The notes under the pieces were generated by a model. That model saw only the letters and a program-made list of their open reading frames with translations, did no database searches and had not been told where the DNA came from. From Hyphomicrobiales bacterium (lineage in GTDB: Bacteria; Pseudomonadota; Alphaproteobacteria; Rhizobiales; Rhizobiaceae): a DNA stretch of 64,000 bases. Both the position numbers and the translations under genes were made by a program. Shown one piece after another: positions 63,691 to 64,000 of the stretch. The stretch is from NCBI GenBank assembly GCA_900466945.1, contig UBNV01000016.1, positions 1 through 64,000 of the forward strand, in the 5' to 3' direction. How positions within the stretch are numbered: the first letter of the stretch is position 1; each line of letters starts with the position of its first letter.

Positions 63691-64000
63691 GTGACCAAAA
63701 CCTATGACAACATCGTCGTTGGAGGCGGAGCTGCAGGCTGTGTCGCCGCGGCTCGTCTCGTTGCAGCCGGTCGCCGCGTGCTGCTCCTCGAAGGTGGCTA
63801 TTCTAACAGACATCCCCTCCTCGACATGCCGCCCGGCATATTCAAGATGATCAATGGCAGTCGCTACATGCACTACCACACGACCGATCCCCAACCGCAT
63901 CTCGATGGCCGTGCGCATGACATCCCCCAAGGCAACGTCTTAGGGGGCGGCAGTTCCGTCAATGCTCAGGTCTATATTCGCGGCAGACCCTCGGACTACG
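63691..64000 (+). CDS. GMC-family oxidoreductase, N-terminal part
   Basis: Starts at GTG 63691 (CTGGAG upstream; a nearby ATG at 63683 runs into a stop) and continues past the right edge, so about 103 residues are visible. VVGGGAAGCVAAARL (about 8-22) is the FAD motif, and GNVLGGGSSVNAQVYIRG the GMC signature 1. Choline dehydrogenase-like enzymes of this family oxidise alcohols and sugars. Being downstream of fadR suggests oxidation of the same sugar substrate. Confidence 0.85.
   Translation, partial: MTKTYDNIVVGGGAAGCVAAARLVAAGRRVLLLEGGYSNRHPLLDMPPGIFKMINGSRYMHYHTTDPQPHLDGRAHDIPQGNVLGGGSSVNAQVYIRGRPSDY

Overview
The window looks like a 64-kb piece of a Rhizobiaceae replicon (Rhizobium, Ensifer or Agrobacterium relative), perhaps a plasmid or chromid. 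The reasons are high-GC alphaproteobacterial codon use, a rhizopine (moc) locus, a full ehu/eut/doe ectoine locus, an alphaproteobacterial LexA box (GAAC-N7-GAAC) and many sugar and amino-acid importers. No rRNA, tRNA, CRISPR array or intact insertion sequence was found.

Layout. 1-1.2 kb: N-terminus of a type I secreted giant adhesin, running off the left edge. 1.4-6.2 kb: gene-poor accessory DNA with an orphan HipB-like regulator, an ArdC antirestriction protein under a nested palindrome, a frameshifted hipA remnant, a LexA-box-controlled 60-residue protein and a 34-residue membrane peptide. 6.3-11.9 kb: an MFS symporter with a 110-residue periplasmic insert, a small membrane protein, a TetR regulator, and a metallophosphoesterase/Ser-Thr-kinase-USP gene pair.

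12.8-26.3 kb: a rhizopine catabolic module. A LacI-type gene sits between two divergent arms. The minus arm encodes a membrane di-iron oxygenase (MocD), Rieske ferredoxin (MocE), ferredoxin reductase (MocF), a divergent PanB-family protein and an inositol dehydrogenase. The plus arm encodes MocC, a MocB-like binding protein, ABC ATPase and permease, then PurU, FolD and a MocA-type dehydrogenase. The inferred logic is uptake of O-methyl-inosamine, oxidative demethylation, C1 disposal through tetrahydrofolate, and oxidation of the inositol ring. The module is bracketed by two direct copies of a ~300-bp non-coding repeat; a third, truncated copy lies at 34.6 kb.

27-34.3 kb: a LysR regulator converging on a seven-gene minus-strand operon (SAF-domain oxidoreductase, ABM-fold protein, beta-hydroxyacid dehydrogenase, TRAP transporter, gluconokinase-like kinase), probably for an unidentified sugar acid. 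34.6-47.2 kb: ectoine/hydroxyectoine uptake and catabolism (doeX, doeC, doeD, enuR, eutBC, doeA, doeB, ehuBCDA); eutA is absent.

47.4-53.5 kb: a probable Amadori-compound (fructosyl-amino acid) system with binding protein, FAD oxidase and permease, a GntR/UTRA regulator, and a FrlB-like deglycase with a FrlD-like kinase. Shared TTGTC-N-GACAA palindromes join the two transcription units. 53.8-64 kb: an eight-gene minus-strand acid-sugar operon (ALDH, sugar ABC transporter, enolase-superfamily enzyme, Zn-alcohol dehydrogenase, SDR) divergent from a FadR/GntR regulator and a GMC oxidoreductase cut by the right edge. A strong stem-loop follows the binding-protein gene in all five importer operons.
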